A DNA stretch of 64,000 bases from Lachnospiraceae bacterium (GCA_019422065.1 JAHZEA010000007.1:57673-121672), one strand, 5' to 3'. Shown: positions 18,056 through 26,779, counted from the first letter of the stretch. The notes: generated from the sequence alone by a model not told the origin. Numbers and translations are program-made.

Positions 18056-18916
18056 ATGGATATGTTCTCCATTGCGGGTTTAAGAAAGTCTGTAAGAGAT
18101 TTCACAAAAAAATCATTTGATGAAAATACAAAAAATGAAATACTTGATTTTTTTACAAAATGCGAAAAACTTGACGAAAGTATAAAAACAGAAGTAAAGC
18201 TTTTTGATAAAAAAGACCTGCCTAAAGAAGCTGAAGAAAATGGCGGTTATAACGGTTTTTTAATTGAAGCGCCATACTATATTGCCATATATTCCGAAAA
18301 AAAGACATGCTTTATTGAAAATGCAGGGTATATGGGTGAAAGTATTATATTTAAGCTTACAAGTATGGGAATAGACAGCTGTTGGATAACACTTAAACAG
18401 GACTATGTAATAAAACAGCCTGAAAATGAAATGCGAATGACAGGCTTAATAGCAGCAGGGTATGGTGAGAAATTTAAAAACCCTAAAATAATAAATAAAA
18501 TGATTTGGGGCAAAGGCTACGATAACTTGAAAGTTATTAATATTGATACTGACAATAAAGCTCGAAAAGAAGTTACTGAAATAGTTTATATGAACGAGTA
18601 TGGCAATAATATTACTATGGATGAGCTGGCTTCAAGTGGCATAGAGGAAGGGTTTTATGCCGCAAGGCACGCGCCTTCAGCACTTAACCGACAGCCTTGG
18701 AGGTTTATACTTGATAATGAGTTTGTTGTACTTGTTATAAAAAAAGACGAGTACACAAATATATATGAAGCTAAAATAGATGCCGGAGCTGTAATGTTTA
18801 ATTTTGCCGCTGTTATTACAGAAAGAGTGTTTAAAATTAAGTGGATTGTTGAGGAGCCAGAAAAAGAATATAAAATACCTAATGACTGTGCTATAGCCGC
18901 TTATTGCCATATTTAA
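18056..18916 (+). CDS. Nitroreductase-family flavoprotein, TM1586-type (two half-domains)
   Basis: A 286-residue cytoplasmic protein; ATG 18056 after GAAAGGA. It shows an internal duplication typical of the TM1586_NiRdase fold: SIAGLRKSVRDFTKKSF near residue 4 and ASSGIEEGFYAARHAPSALN near 185. The second copy has the PSALNRQPWRF motif that contacts FMN phosphate in nitroreductases. Likely an FMN-dependent NAD(P)H oxidoreductase; substrate unknown. Monocistronic, 3' neighbour of the AI-2E-type gene. No clear terminator precedes the ilv promoter downstream. Confidence 0.8.
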   Translation: MDMFSIAGLRKSVRDFTKKSFDENTKNEILDFFTKCEKLDESIKTEVKLFDKKDLPKEAEENGGYNGFLIEAPYYIAIYSEKKTCFIENAGYMGESIIFKLTSMGIDSCWITLKQDYVIKQPENEMRMTGLIAAGYGEKFKNPKIINKMIWGKGYDNLKVINIDTDNKARKEVTEIVYMNEYGNNITMDELASSGIEEGFYAARHAPSALNRQPWRFILDNEFVVLVIKKDEYTNIYEAKIDAGAVMFNFAAVITERVFKIKWIVEEPEKEYKIPNDCAIAAYCHI

Positions 18917-18980
18917 GTAAGAATGAAATATTTTAAGAATAAAATTATTGTTATTACATTAAAAAAATTTAGTAAAACTA

Positions 18981-19009
18981 TTGACATTTGTAATTTTTAG
19001 GTTTATACT
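18981..19009 (+). promoter_or_regulatory. Strong sigma-A promoter of the ilvBNC leader
   Basis: TTGACA (18981-18986), 17-bp spacer, TATACT (19004-19009). Start expected near 19016, about 60 nt before the leader peptide ORF. Confidence 0.85.
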
Positions 19010-19078
19010 TCCTATAAATTTATATCTTATTTTTTCGAGTAAAACTTTATGGTAAATAAATTGAAGGAGAAAAAGACA

Positions 19079-19192
19079 ATGTTTAACTTTAACGCTGCCA
19101 TCGTCATTATTAGCATTATTAACCTCATCATTGATGAGGCTATTTGTGTTGGTAAAAAGCGTTTGGTAAGGTTAAAGATTTCATGGGTTTAA
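19079..19192 (+). CDS. ilv leader peptide (37 aa), Ile/Val/Leu-rich
   Basis: A short ORF starting at ATG 19079 with AAGGAG eight to ten bases upstream and ending at TAA 19190-19192. Residues 8-18 read IVIISIINLII: nine of eleven are branched-chain amino acids, seven of them Ile. More Val, Leu and Ile follow (about residues 22-37). The ORF lies between a consensus promoter and a terminator, directly upstream of ilvB. It fits the leader peptides of classical ribosome-mediated attenuators, where stalling at Ile, Val or Leu codons signals a shortage. There is no reason to think the peptide has another function. Confidence 0.88.
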   Translation: MFNFNAAIVIISIINLIIDEAICVGKKRLVRLKISWV

Positions 19193-19248
19193 AAACTAAC
19201 AAATTAAACTCAAAGCCATATCAGCCAAACGCTGGTATGGCTTTTTTA
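19091..19248 (+). promoter_or_regulatory. Translation-coupled transcription attenuator of ilvBNC
   Basis: Terminator: AAAGCCATATCAGC (19212-19225) pairs with GCTGGTATGGCTTT (19231-19244, one G-U), then T6. Competing antiterminator: GCGTTTGG (19159-19166) is the exact complement of CCAAACGC (19225-19232) in the terminator loop and stem. Protector: AACGCT (19091-19096) complements AGCGTT (19158-19163). A ribosome stalled on the Ile/Leu codons (19100-19132) would cover 19091-19096, free 19158-19166, and so break the terminator. A further hairpin CCTCATC/GATGAGG (19123-19139) lies in the coding part and may act as a pause site. No T-box motif is present. Pairings are read directly; the mechanism is inferred by analogy with proteobacterial ilv/leu/thr attenuators. 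Confidence 0.82.
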
Positions 19249-19285
19249 TTTACTTGAATTAGGGAATGTGAAAGGGGAATGAAAA

Positions 19286-20944
19286 ATGTTGTTAACTGGC
19301 TGTGAAATAATAATGGAGGTATTGGCCGAACAAGGGGTAGATACTGTATTTGGCTATCCCGGAGGACAGGTTTTAAATATTTACGATGCGCTTTATAAAA
19401 ACCAGCACAGAATTAAACATGTTTTAACAGCTCACGAACAAGGCGCAAGCCATGCCGCAGACGGATACAGCAGGGCCAGCGGAAAAGTTGGTGTATGTAT
19501 AGCAACAAGCGGACCGGGAGCTACAAACCTTATAACAGGCTTAGCTACAGCCCATGCGGATTCAATACCGGTTGTAGCAATTACAGGAAATGTGCCTATG
19601 GAGCTTATAGGAACAGACAGTTTTCAGGAGGTAGACGCTATAGGCCTTTCAATTCCGGTTACAAAGCATTCTTTTCTTGTTAAATCAATAGATACACTTG
19701 CCTACACATTAAGAGAAGCTTTCAGGTTTGCAAAAAGCGGACGTCCGGGACCAGTGCTTGTGGATATACCTAAAAATGTTCAGGTAGCCAAAACAGAGTA
19801 TGAACCTATGGGCGAGGTTGAAAAAACACCTGATATAAGCCCGGATAAGGAACTTCTTGATGAGGCAGTAAAGCTTATAAATAACTGCAAAAAACCGGTT
19901 ATATACTGCGGCGGCGGAGTAATAAACGGAAACTGCTCAGAGTATGTAGAACCTTTAGCAGAAAAATGCGGTGCTTACGGAGTATTTTCAATGATGGGTC
20001 TTACGGCTATGGATTGTGAAAATCCTAGACACTTGGGAATGAGCGGTATGCATGGAAGATATGCGGCAACTAAAACACTTACAGAAGCAGACCTTGTTTT
20101 AGCAGTTGGAGTTAGATTTACAGAAAGAGCAACTGGAAACAAAGCAAAATTTGCCGAGCACGCTAAAATAATTCATTTAGACATAGACCCGGCAGAGCAT
20201 GGAAAAAATATAGATGCTGATTTGAAAATATTGGGAAACCTTAAAGAATCCCTTAAATATATATTTGAAAACGTAAATGAAAAATCAAACCCAGACTGGG
20301 ACAAAGAAGTTGAAGCCTATAAAGCAAAAGAAAATGAAAACAGAGTTGAAACAAATGTCTTAATGCCTTGGAATGTAATAGAAGCTGTTAATAAAAAAGC
20401 TTCAGATGATACAAACATAGCAACTGACGTAGGTCAGCACCAAATGTGGGTAGCACAGTATTATAAATTCAAAAAACCAAGAACACACCTTACAAGCGGC
20501 GGCCTTGGAACAATGGGTTACGGAATGGGAGCAGCTATAGGAGCTTGTATGGCTACAAAAAAACGCACTGTTTTGTTTACAGGTGACGGAAGCTTTGGAA
20601 TGAATCTTAATGAGCTTGCTACAGCTGTTTCACAAAATCTTCCGCTTACAGTTGTTGTGCTGAACAATAACCGCCTTGGAATGATAAGACAGTGGCAGAG
20701 TTTATTCTTTGATAATCATTTTATGGCAACGGTTCTTGACAGAAAAACAGATTTTGTTAAACTTGCCGACGCTTTTGGAGCAAAGGGTTACAGGGCTGAG
20801 AATATGGAAGAGCTTAACAGCGCTCTTGATAAGGCTTTTGCTTTAAATTCACCTTGTGTTATAGAGTGTATTATACCAAATGACGAAAATGTTCTTCCAA
20901 TGGTTCCGCCAAACGGTTCAGTAGAAAATATGATAATAAAATAA
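19286..20944 (+). CDS. ilvB: Acetolactate synthase, catalytic (large) subunit
   Basis: Condenses pyruvate with pyruvate or 2-oxobutyrate: first common step of valine, leucine and isoleucine synthesis. It has 552 residues, ATG 19286 after AAAGGGG. The TPP-activating Glu51 is in AHEQGASHAADGYSR, and FAD/central domain residues are about 190-320. The TPP/Mg2+ motif GDGSFGMN...NNN is near residue 430. This is the biosynthetic (AHAS) form rather than catabolic AlsS, shown by the partner ilvN directly downstream. First gene of ilvBNC behind the attenuator. Confidence 0.96.
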   Translation: MLLTGCEIIMEVLAEQGVDTVFGYPGGQVLNIYDALYKNQHRIKHVLTAHEQGASHAADGYSRASGKVGVCIATSGPGATNLITGLATAHADSIPVVAITGNVPMELIGTDSFQEVDAIGLSIPVTKHSFLVKSIDTLAYTLREAFRFAKSGRPGPVLVDIPKNVQVAKTEYEPMGEVEKTPDISPDKELLDEAVKLINNCKKPVIYCGGGVINGNCSEYVEPLAEKCGAYGVFSMMGLTAMDCENPRHLGMSGMHGRYAATKTLTEADLVLAVGVRFTERATGNKAKFAEHAKIIHLDIDPAEHGKNIDADLKILGNLKESLKYIFENVNEKSNPDWDKEVEAYKAKENENRVETNVLMPWNVIEAVNKKASDDTNIATDVGQHQMWVAQYYKFKKPRTHLTSGGLGTMGYGMGAAIGACMATKKRTVLFTGDGSFGMNLNELATAVSQNLPLTVVVLNNNRLGMIRQWQSLFFDNHFMATVLDRKTDFVKLADAFGAKGYRAENMEELNSALDKAFALNSPCVIECIIPNDENVLPMVPPNGSVENMIIK

Positions 20945-20958
20945 GGAGGTAAAAGTAT

Positions 20959-21492
20959 ATGAACGAAAAATTTTCTTTATCAATAGTTGTTACAAACCAG
21001 CCGGGAGTGCTTACAAGAATTTCTTCACTTTTCAGCCAGAGGGATTTTAATATTGACACTTTTACCTCGGGAAAAACAGAAGACGACGACTATGCCAGAA
21101 TAACAATTACAGCCAGTGGTGACAGCAGAAAAAAAGACCAGATGATAAAGCAGATTTCTAAGCTTTATGATGTTAAAAAAGTAGAGGTTATGCAGCCGGA
21201 AAATACAATTTTAAGAGAACTTTTAATTGTTAAGGTAAGCGCCAGCGGCGAAAAATTAAGAGAAATACTTGACGCGGCATCTGTTTTTAGAAGCAAAGTA
21301 GTAGATATGTCACCTGGTTCAGTTTGTATAGAAATAACAGGTGAAACAAGCAAAATAGACGCATTTTTAAACTACATAAAAGATTATGGAATACTGGAAT
21401 ATTGCAGAACAGGACTTATTGCAGTTCAGAGAGGCAAACAGTGCCTTTTTGAACATAAAAAAGATAATGAAAACAATACAAAAACAGCGTAA
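20959..21492 (+). CDS. ilvN: Acetolactate synthase, regulatory (small) subunit
   Basis: Activates the IlvB subunit and confers valine feedback inhibition. It has 177 residues. ATG 20959 follows AAGGAGG, 14 bp after ilvB. The N-terminal ACT domain (about 4-75: SIVVTNQPGVLTRISSLFSQR) is followed by the C-terminal ALS_ss_C domain (about 85-160). Length is usual for the family (about 160-175). Confidence 0.95.
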   Translation: MNEKFSLSIVVTNQPGVLTRISSLFSQRDFNIDTFTSGKTEDDDYARITITASGDSRKKDQMIKQISKLYDVKKVEVMQPENTILRELLIVKVSASGEKLREILDAASVFRSKVVDMSPGSVCIEITGETSKIDAFLNYIKDYGILEYCRTGLIAVQRGKQCLFEHKKDNENNTKTA

Positions 21493-21551
21493 CTTATGCC
21501 AAAGAGGCATTAATATAAAAAATAATTAAACATACAAAGGAGATATTAATC

Positions 21552-22538
21552 ATGGCAAAAATGTATTACACACAGGACGCAAACAGAGAACTTATAGCAG
21601 ATAAGAAAGTTACAATAATAGGCTACGGCAGCCAAGGTCATGCCCATGCCCTTAACCTTAAAGACAATGGCATTGATGTAACAGTTGGTCTTTACGAAGG
21701 CTCAAAAAGCAAAAAGAGAGCAGAAGAAGCCGGACTTAAAGTTAAAAACACAGGCGAAGCTGTTAAAGATGCTGATATAGTAATGATACTTGTAAACGAT
21801 GAAATACAGGCAAAGCTTTACAAAACAGAAATAGAGCCAAATCTTAAAGAAGGCGCTACACTTGCTTTTGCCCACGGTTTTAATATACATTATGGCCAGA
21901 TTGTGCCTCCTAAGAATGTTGATGTTATAATGATTGCGCCTAAAGCTCCGGGTCATACAGTAAGAAGCCAGTTCCTTGAGGACTTTGGTGTGCCTATGCT
22001 CATAGCTGTTTATCAGGATGTAACAGGAAAAGCAAAAGAAACAGCTCTTGCTTATGCTGATGCTATAGGCGGCACAAGAGCAGGTGTTCTTGAAACTACA
22101 TTTAAAGAAGAAACAGAAACAGACCTTTTTGGTGAGCAGGCTGTTTTATGCGGCGGTGTATGCGCCCTTATGAAAGCCGGATTTGATACACTTGTTGAAG
22201 CTGGTTATCAGCCGGAAAGTGCTTATTTTGAGTGTATGCACGAAATGAAGCTTATAATAGACCTTGTTGTTAAAGAGGGTATGTCATTTATGAGAAATTC
22301 CATAAGCGACACAGCAGAATACGGCGATTACACAGCAGGCCCTAAGATAATAACAGATGAAACAAGAAAAGCAATGAAAGGCATACTTAATGATATTCAG
22401 CAGGGCAACTTTGCTAAAGATTGGATACTTGAAAATCAGGCTAACCGTCCTCACTTTAATGCTATGAGAAGAATACAGAAAGAACACCTTTCTGAAAGCG
22501 TAGGAGCTGAGCTCAGAAGCCATATGAGAATGAAATAA
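21552..22538 (+). CDS. ilvC: Ketol-acid reductoisomerase (class I)
   Basis: Isomerises and reduces acetolactate to 2,3-dihydroxyisovalerate, the second step after IlvBN. It has 328 residues, ATG 21552 after AAAGGAG. The Rossmann motif GYGSQGHAHALNLKDNG lies at about 25-41, followed by the cofactor-specificity loop (GLYEGSKSKKR). Catalytic acidic residues lie in the C-terminal knotted domain (DLFGEQAVLCGG; ESAYFECMHEMKLI). A short class I enzyme. ilvD and leu genes are not in this operon, so the pathway is completed elsewhere. Terminator follows. Confidence 0.96.
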   Translation: MAKMYYTQDANRELIADKKVTIIGYGSQGHAHALNLKDNGIDVTVGLYEGSKSKKRAEEAGLKVKNTGEAVKDADIVMILVNDEIQAKLYKTEIEPNLKEGATLAFAHGFNIHYGQIVPPKNVDVIMIAPKAPGHTVRSQFLEDFGVPMLIAVYQDVTGKAKETALAYADAIGGTRAGVLETTFKEETETDLFGEQAVLCGGVCALMKAGFDTLVEAGYQPESAYFECMHEMKLIIDLVVKEGMSFMRNSISDTAEYGDYTAGPKIITDETRKAMKGILNDIQQGNFAKDWILENQANRPHFNAMRRIQKEHLSESVGAELRSHMRMK

Positions 22539-22593
22539 TAATATTTGATGATTTAATTTGGTTCTAAATTTACATAGAATATTAATTTAACTG

Positions 22594-22637
22594 AAAACAG
22601 CGGTTTTAAACTTAAATGTCTAAAGCCGCTGTTTTTT
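22594..22637 (+). terminator. Intrinsic terminator of the ilv operon
   Basis: AAAACAGCGG (22594-22603) pairs with CCGCTGTTTT (22626-22635), with T6 run. Confidence 0.85.
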
Positions 22638-22690
22638 GTCTTTTTTTATTTTTAGAATTATAATACATAGATTTATTTTTAAGTATTATG

Positions 22691-22719
22691 TTGACAAAAT
22701 GCTGTCTCTGATTTATTAT
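22691..22719 (+). promoter_or_regulatory. Sigma-A promoter upstream of ispF
   Basis: TTGACA (22691-22696), 17-bp spacer, TATTAT (22714-22719). Confidence 0.75.
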
Positions 22720-22750
22720 AGACGAAAGTCGCTTAAAAAGAGGTGCTTAA

Positions 22751-23224
22751 ATGCGTATAGGTTATGGCTATGATGTTCACAAACTTGTTGAAGGCAGAAA
22801 GCTTATTATAGGCGGTGTTGATATACCTTATGAAAAAGGTCTTTTAGGTCATTCCGATGCCGATGTTCTGCTTCATGCCGTTATGGATTCGCTCCTTGGT
22901 GCTGCGGCGCTGGGGGACATTGGAAAGCATTTTCCGGATAGCGATGATAAATATAAGGGTATTTCTTCAATTAAGCTTTTAAAAGAAGTTTTAGCCTTGA
23001 TTAATAATAATAATTATTGTATAATAAACCTCGACGCTACAATTATAGCCCAAAAGCCTAAAATGCGGCCATATATAGACCAAATGCGGTGTAATATTGC
23101 TAATGCTCTTGAAATAGATATAGATACTGTAAATGTTAAGGCAACTACTGAAGAAGGCCTTGGTTTTACAGGGAGAGAAGAAGGCATAGCGGCTAATTGT
23201 GTTTGTTTAATTGAAAAAAGATAA
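22751..23224 (+). CDS. ispF: 2-C-methyl-D-erythritol 2,4-cyclodiphosphate synthase
   Basis: Fifth step of the MEP pathway of isoprenoid synthesis. It has 157 residues, ATG 22751 after GAGGTG. N-terminal GYGYDVHKL carries the zinc ligands Asp and His, and GHSDADVLLHAVMDSLLGAA is the substrate loop. ATTEEGLGFTGREEGIAA is the family's C-terminal signature. Full length. In B. subtilis ispF sits in ispD-ispF-gltX-cysE; here gltX is absent and ispF is followed directly by the Cys T-box. Confidence 0.96.
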   Translation: MRIGYGYDVHKLVEGRKLIIGGVDIPYEKGLLGHSDADVLLHAVMDSLLGAAALGDIGKHFPDSDDKYKGISSIKLLKEVLALINNNNYCIINLDATIIAQKPKMRPYIDQMRCNIANALEIDIDTVNVKATTEEGLGFTGREEGIAANCVCLIEKR

Positions 23225-23231
23225 CGACGTT

Positions 23232-23440
23232 GAAGAAAAAGAGTAATTTTAATGTCTTTCTCAGAGAGGGCTGTGATTTGCTGAAAGCGGCCTGTAAGAT
23301 GTTTTAATGAAGTGCGTTTTGGAGTCTCACTTTAAGTGCGGGTTGTTCCGTTAAAGACTGAAAGTGACAGTTTTGCTGTAATTAGAGTGGAACCGCGGAG
23401 TTTATGCTTCGTCTCTGTTAAAAGAGACGGAGCTTTTTTA
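23232..23440 (+). promoter_or_regulatory. T-box riboswitch, tRNA-Cys specific, controlling the cysE operon
   Basis: The conserved T-box AGAGTGGAACCGCGG is at 23384-23398; its UGGA pairs with tRNA ends UCCA, as in tRNA-Cys. Terminator: GCTTCGTCTCT (23406-23416) with AGAGACGGAGC (23423-23433), then T6. In the 3' side of Stem I the candidate specifier UGC (Cys) at 23313-23315 is followed by GTTTTGGAG; the same flank follows the GGC specifier of the glyS T-box in this window. Uncharged tRNA-Cys should allow read-through into cysE-cysS. Stem I starts near GAAGAAAAAGAGTAA. Confidence 0.93.
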
Positions 23441-23467
23441 TTAGTTAGTTTTAGGGAGGGTATTAAA

Positions 23468-24145
23468 ATGTCATTTTTAAAAGAAGAAATAAGAGTAATA
23501 AAAAAGAAAGACCCAGCAATTAAAAGTTCTATAGAAGTTTTGCTTTACCCATGCTTTTGGGCAGTTTTAAACCATAGAATAGCTCATAAGCTTTACAGAA
23601 GAAAGAAATATTTCCTTGCAAGGCTTGTATCTCAGCTTTCACGCTCACTTACAGGAATTGAAATTCATCCGGGTGCAAGAATTGGCAAAAACTTTTTTAT
23701 TGACCACGGCATGGGTGTTGTAATAGGTGAAACATGCGAGATTGGAAACAATGTTCTTTTGTACCAAGGCGTAACACTTGGCGGAACAGGAAAAGATACA
23801 GGAAAACGTCACCCGACAATAGGCAACAATGTTATGATTGGCTCTGGAGCTAAGGTTTTAGGACCTATTAAAATAGGAAACAACGTAAAAATAGGTTCTG
23901 GCTCTGTTGTGTTAAAAGATGTGCCTGATAATGTAACAGCTGTTGGTGTTCCGGCAAGGTGGAGCAATAAATATGAAAAGAACTCTGAAAATGACCATCC
24001 ATCAGATAACATTGACCAGTTAAAAGTACCTGATATTTTACAGGACGAGATTGACTCACTTAAAAAGAAAGTTGACGACCTTGAAAAAAGAATTGCTGAT
24101 AAAGAAAATGATGAAACACAGATAGAGCTTAAAAAAGCTGAATAA
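23468..24145 (+). CDS. cysE: Serine O-acetyltransferase
   Basis: Acetyl-CoA + L-serine to O-acetylserine, the first step of cysteine synthesis. It has 225 residues. ATG 23468 was chosen for AGGGAGGG before it; the upstream open frame crosses the T-box terminator and is not coding. The N-terminal helical region (1-70) is followed by a left-handed beta-helix of hexapeptide repeats (about 75-165: IHPGARIGKNFFIDHG, GETCEIGNNVLLYQG). His in FIDHGMG is catalytic. The C-terminal 45 residues form a charged coiled coil (DEIDSLKKKVDDLEKRI). Controlled by the Cys T-box. Confidence 0.95.
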   Translation: MSFLKEEIRVIKKKDPAIKSSIEVLLYPCFWAVLNHRIAHKLYRRKKYFLARLVSQLSRSLTGIEIHPGARIGKNFFIDHGMGVVIGETCEIGNNVLLYQGVTLGGTGKDTGKRHPTIGNNVMIGSGAKVLGPIKIGNNVKIGSGSVVLKDVPDNVTAVGVPARWSNKYEKNSENDHPSDNIDQLKVPDILQDEIDSLKKKVDDLEKRIADKENDETQIELKKAE

Positions 24146-24164
24146 TTTAAAAGGAGTGGTTTAA

Positions 24165-25574
24165 ATGAAACTTTATAATACACTTACCAGAACAAAAGAA
24201 GAATTTGTGCCTCAGGAAGAAGGCAAAGTAAAAATGTATGTATGCGGTCCTACAGTATACAATTACATTCATATTGGAAACGCAAGACCTTATGTTGTTT
24301 TTGATACGGTACGCCGTTACCTTGAATATAAAGGATATGATGTAACATATATTCAGAACTTTACAGATGTAGATGACAAAATAATTAAAAAAGCAAATGA
24401 GGAACACTCCAGCATGGAAGAAGTTTCCAACAGATATATTAAGGAAGCTTTTACAGACGCTGACGGACTTAACGTAAAACGTGCCACACATCACCCAAGA
24501 GTTACAGAAGAAATGAACAATATTATTGAAATGATTAAAACTCTTGTTGATAAGGGCTATGCTTATGAAAATGACGGAACTGTTTATTACGATACAAAAA
24601 AATTCCCAGAGTACGGCAAGCTTTCTAAAAAGAACCTTGATGAACTTATAGAAGGCGCCAGCGAAAGAGTTGACAAAGACGACGCTAAGAAAAACACAAC
24701 TGACTTTGTACTTTGGAAACCATATAAACCGGGTGAGCCAAAGTGGGATTCACCATGGGGCGAAGGCCGTCCTGGTTGGCACATTGAATGCTCTGTAATG
24801 GCTAAAAAATATCTTGGTGATACTATAGACATTCATGCTGGTGGAGAGGACCTTATATTCCCTCACCACGAAAATGAAATAGCTCAAAGCGAGGCCGCAA
24901 ACGGAAAGACTTTTGCTAAATACTGGCTTCATAACGGTTTTATAATGGTTAATAACGAGAAAATGTCTAAATCTGCCGGAAACTTCTTTACTGTTAGAGA
25001 AATAGCTGCTGAGTTCCCTTATGAGGTTATAAGATTTTTCATACTTAACGGACATTACAGAAGCCCGCTTAACTTCAGCCGAGAGCTTATGCAGGCATGC
25101 CAGAACGGACTTGAAAGAATTAAAAACTGCAATACTGACTTACAGCATTATATTGATAACAGCGAGGATACAGCACTTAAAGACAATGAAAAAGAGCTTT
25201 TAAACGAGCTTGACAAATTCAGAGTTCAGTTTGAAACAGCAATGGATGATGACTTTAATACAGCTGACGCTATTTCAGCTATATATGAGCTTGTAAGATT
25301 TATAAACAAGAGCATTAAAGACAATGTTTCAAAAGAATTTGCTGTAAAAGAAATGGAAATGTTAGGCAAGCTTTGCGGTGTTCTTGGCATTAACAAGGAA
25401 AAAGAAAAAGTTGAGGACGAGGACACAGCGCTTATTGAGGAGCTTATAGCTAAAAGAACAGAAGCTAAGAAGAACAAAAACTTTGCAGAGGCTGATGCTA
25501 TTAGAGATAAGCTTACTGAAATGGGTGTTACAATAAAGGATACTCGTCAGGGTGTGCAGTGGTTCAGGAGCTGA
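24165..25574 (+). CDS. cysS: Cysteinyl-tRNA synthetase
   Basis: Charges tRNA-Cys. It has 469 residues, ATG 24165 after AAAGGAG. It is a class I synthetase: the HIGH-type motif HIGN lies in YNYIHIGNARPY (about 28-39), preceded by zinc ligand Cys in YVCGPT. Further zinc ligands are in HIECSVM and HHENE, and KMSKS is near residue 267. The anticodon-binding helical domain follows. Its last 8 codons overlap the open frame upstream of mrnC. Under the T-box with cysE, so cysteine supply and its charging are co-controlled. Confidence 0.97.
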   Translation: MKLYNTLTRTKEEFVPQEEGKVKMYVCGPTVYNYIHIGNARPYVVFDTVRRYLEYKGYDVTYIQNFTDVDDKIIKKANEEHSSMEEVSNRYIKEAFTDADGLNVKRATHHPRVTEEMNNIIEMIKTLVDKGYAYENDGTVYYDTKKFPEYGKLSKKNLDELIEGASERVDKDDAKKNTTDFVLWKPYKPGEPKWDSPWGEGRPGWHIECSVMAKKYLGDTIDIHAGGEDLIFPHHENEIAQSEAANGKTFAKYWLHNGFIMVNNEKMSKSAGNFFTVREIAAEFPYEVIRFFILNGHYRSPLNFSRELMQACQNGLERIKNCNTDLQHYIDNSEDTALKDNEKELLNELDKFRVQFETAMDDDFNTADAISAIYELVRFINKSIKDNVSKEFAVKEMEMLGKLCGVLGINKEKEKVEDEDTALIEELIAKRTEAKKNKNFAEADAIRDKLTEMGVTIKDTRQGVQWFRS

Positions 25575-25578
25575 GATT

Positions 25579-25998
25579 TTGAGCGAGTTAAACTGTATTT
25601 TAAACGGATTTAAAGAAATTAAGGCAAGAGAACTTTCGCCTTTGGTTTTGGCTTATATAGGTGATGCTTTTTTTGAAATTATAGCCCGTACAATGACTGT
25701 ATCAAAAGGCAATGCGCCGGTTAATGTGCTTCATAAAAGAAACAGTGCTATTGTAAAAGCTAAAACACAGGCGGAAATGTATTTTAAAATAGAAGAAATG
25801 CTTACTGACCAAGAGCTTAATATAATGAAAAAAGGCCGAAATGCCAAAAGCTTTACATCGCCTAAAAATGCGGATATTACCGATTACAGACACGCTACCG
25901 GTCTTGAGGCGCTTTTTGGTTATCTCTATTTGGAAAATGAAATTGACAGAGCTGTTGAGCTGTTTAAAGCCGGGCTTGATATAGAAAAAGGAGAATAA
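25579..25998 (+). CDS. mrnC: Mini-ribonuclease III
   Basis: A 139-residue RNase III domain without a dsRNA-binding domain; matures the ends of 23S rRNA in Firmicutes. TTG 25579 was chosen as start: AGGAG ends 8 bp before, within the end of cysS. LSPLVLAYIGDAFFEIIAR contains the catalytic Asp, and the second acidic cluster is in ATGLEALFGYLYLENE. Length matches the family (about 130-145). Gene order cysS-mrnC-rlmB matches Bacillus. Confidence 0.93.
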   Translation: MSELNCILNGFKEIKARELSPLVLAYIGDAFFEIIARTMTVSKGNAPVNVLHKRNSAIVKAKTQAEMYFKIEEMLTDQELNIMKKGRNAKSFTSPKNADITDYRHATGLEALFGYLYLENEIDRAVELFKAGLDIEKGE

Positions 25999-26000
25999 AC

Positions 26001-26765
26001 TTGTATAAAAATACTGATGAAAAGAAATTTAACGAAAACCAAGTAGAGGGCAGAAACGCCGTGCTTGAGGTTTTTAAAAGCGGACGCGATATAGAAAAAA
26101 TTATTGTAGCAAAGGGCAATACAGAAGGCACTATTAGACGCATTATGGCTATGGCGGCGGATAAAGGTGTAGTGCTTCAGCAGGTGGAAAGAAAGCGCCT
26201 TGATGAAATGAGCCAAACAAAAAATCATCAGGGCGTAATAGCCCTTGTATCTTCCCACAGCTATGTTTCAGTTGAAGATATATTGGAAAAAGCCAAAAAT
26301 AAGGGAAAAGACCCTTTTATAATTATACTGGACGAAATTACAGACCCGCATAATTTTGGTGCCATATTAAGAACAGCAGATGCTGCCGGAGCAGACGGCG
26401 TTATAATATCCAAAAGACGCTCTGTAGGCCTTACAGCAACAGTTGCCAAAACATCGGCTGGTGCTATAGAATATGTGCCGGTTGCTAAGGTAACAAATAT
26501 AGCAAATACTATTGAAGATTTGAAAAAGGCCGGTTTATGGATAGCCTGCACTGATATGGACGGAAAAAGCTATTTTGAATCCGACCTTAAAGGACCTATT
26601 GCCCTTGTTATAGGCAGTGAAGGCGACGGGGTTAGTAGGCTTGTTAAGGAAAAATGCGATTTTACAGTTTCAATACCAATGTTTGGCCAAATTTCATCCC
26701 TTAATGCTTCAGTAGCGGCAGCCCTTTTTATGTACGAGGTTGTACGCCAGAGAGGCAATGCCTGA
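26001..26765 (+). CDS. rlmB: 23S rRNA (guanosine-2'-O)-methyltransferase RlmB (TrmH/SpoU family)
   Basis: A 254-residue SPOUT methyltransferase, TTG start at 26001 after AGGAG, 2 bp after mrnC. The N-terminal L30e-like RNA-binding domain (about 10-85, VEGRNAVLEVFKSGRDIEKI) precedes the trefoil-knot SPOUT domain with motif 1 DEITDPHNFGAILRTADAAG, motif 2 VIGSEGDGVSRLV and motif 3 IPMFGQISSLNASVAAA, which form the SAM-binding knot. Target (G2251-type 2'-O-methylation) is inferred from family and synteny. Confidence 0.93.
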   Translation: MYKNTDEKKFNENQVEGRNAVLEVFKSGRDIEKIIVAKGNTEGTIRRIMAMAADKGVVLQQVERKRLDEMSQTKNHQGVIALVSSHSYVSVEDILEKAKNKGKDPFIIILDEITDPHNFGAILRTADAAGADGVIISKRRSVGLTATVAKTSAGAIEYVPVAKVTNIANTIEDLKKAGLWIACTDMDGKSYFESDLKGPIALVIGSEGDGVSRLVKEKCDFTVSIPMFGQISSLNASVAAALFMYEVVRQRGNA

Positions 26766-26779
26766 AATGAGGGATTGAC

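Noticed and set aside
18917..19285. T-box controlling ilvBNC
   Set aside because: No GGTGGNACCGCG element; the region is instead explained by a leader peptide and attenuator.
21493..21551. Hairpin ATGCC/GGCAT between ilvN and ilvC as a terminator
   Set aside because: Only 5 bp and no T-run; the genes most likely share one transcript.
23336..23467. N-terminal extension of cysE upstream of ATG 23468
   Set aside because: The open frame passes through the T-box core and its terminator, and lacks a ribosome binding site; AGGGAGGG precedes 23468.
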